From: an uncultured Bacteroidales bacterium | GTDB lineage: Bacteria; Bacteroidota; Bacteroidia; Bacteroidales; Muribaculaceae | Reading direction: 5' to 3' | Length of the DNA: 64,000 bases | Assembly: GCA_902793405.1 (NCBI GenBank) | Contig: CADBDH010000009.1 | Location: 1-64,000 of the forward strand | Made by a program: the position numbers and the translations under genes | Shown: piece after piece, positions 63,824-64,000 of the stretch | Layout: every line of letters begins with the position of its first letter | Numbering within the stretch: position 1 is the stretch's first letter | The notes under the pieces: generated by a model | Databases searched by the model: none | Seen by the model: the letters and a program-made list of their open reading frames with translations, nothing else | Told to the model about the DNA's origin: nothing

Positions 63824-64000
63824 ATGAAACGATACGATTCATATAAGGACAGTGGCGTTAAGTGGATAGGTGAAATACCAAGTCACTGGAAAGAGTATAG
63901 ATTGAAGTATCTGCTTTCTCGTTCAGCTGCAGGTGTCTGGGGCGATGATGAAAAAGAAGACGAAAACGACATTGTTTGTTTTCGTATTGCCGATTTTGAT
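63824..64000 (+). CDS. hsdS: Type I restriction specificity subunit (3' truncated by window edge)
   Basis: The first 59 residues read MKRYDSYKDSGVKWIGEIPS then HWKEYRLKYLLS, the usual opening of HsdS proteins; the Y-K-D-S-G-V-x-W-I-G-E-I-P stretch is highly typical. The target-recognition domain begins in view (DIVCFRIADFD) and continues past the right edge. It starts 3 bp after hsdM. The nuclease subunit hsdR is not in the window and should lie to the right or elsewhere. Confidence 0.93.
   Translation, partial: MKRYDSYKDSGVKWIGEIPSHWKEYRLKYLLSRSAAGVWGDDEKEDENDIVCFRIADFD

Overview
The window looks like chromosomal DNA of a Bacteroidota member, most likely order Bacteroidales. Pointers are the rearranged ATP synthase operon (atpD-C-B-E-F-H-A-G), many Bacteroidetes-type promoters (TTTG, about 20 bp, TAnnTTTG), a UpxY-type NusG paralogue, paired TonB-dependent/beta-barrel proteins, many lipoproteins, and A-rich leaders in place of strong Shine-Dalgarno sequences. 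Genus cannot be fixed from the sequence alone. Coding regions are G+C-rich; several intergenic and accessory stretches (about 18.7-19.06 kb, 41.2-42.7 kb, 58.6-59.75 kb) are visibly A+T-rich.

Layout. 1-5982: the F1Fo ATP synthase operon, cut at the left edge inside atpD. 6019-12297: the distal NADH:quinone oxidoreductase genes nuoI-J-K-L-M-N, following atpG directly with no nuoA-H; nuoL is frameshifted and seems to lack two segments. 12.3-12.97 kb: a repeat-rich gap. 12970-18603: a giant alpha-2-macroglobulin-like protein. 19.2-25.05 kb: pfkA, a DUF805/CPBP-protease/DUF805 cluster, menA and queA. 25.3-29.7 kb: a repetitive secreted protein, a TPR protein and RNase Z. 30.2-32.6 kb: acpP-fabF-rnc. 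33-41.2 kb: membrane protein, lipoprotein, two paralogous outer-membrane beta-barrel proteins and three related small membrane proteins. 41.5-43.0 kb: a DUF2975/XRE pair with operator-like palindromes, and a YbjQ-family gene. 43.3-48.1 kb: a GH31 glucosidase and a two-gene unit made of a vWA/macro-like fusion and an NrtR-type Nudix regulator, with four matching operator-like sites. 48.4-55.6 kb: dnaB, an M13 peptidase, tatD, a polyprenyl diphosphate synthase, two lipoproteins and a Nudix hydrolase. 55.7-58.6 kb: upxY-gmd-fcl, making GDP-L-fucose. 58.7-64 kb: an accessory tail with an orphan membrane protein, a gene remnant, an ASCH protein, a WYL regulator and a type I restriction-modification system (hsdM, hsdS cut at the right edge).

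The housekeeping genes form coherent energy (atp, nuo, menA), glycolysis (pfkA), lipid (acpP, fabF, prenyl synthase), RNA (rnc, rnz, queA) and replication (dnaB) functions. The best candidate for something undescribed is the NrtR-type regulator with the vWA/macro-like protein: each promoter region carries two copies of a 15-bp site with an invariant TTTACAC half, placed like repressor sites at the regulator's own promoter. A second striking signal is a family of 7-bp-period arrays just after stop codons of several genes. Each repeat usually carries TAG, so stop codons fall in all three frames of the upstream gene's strand.
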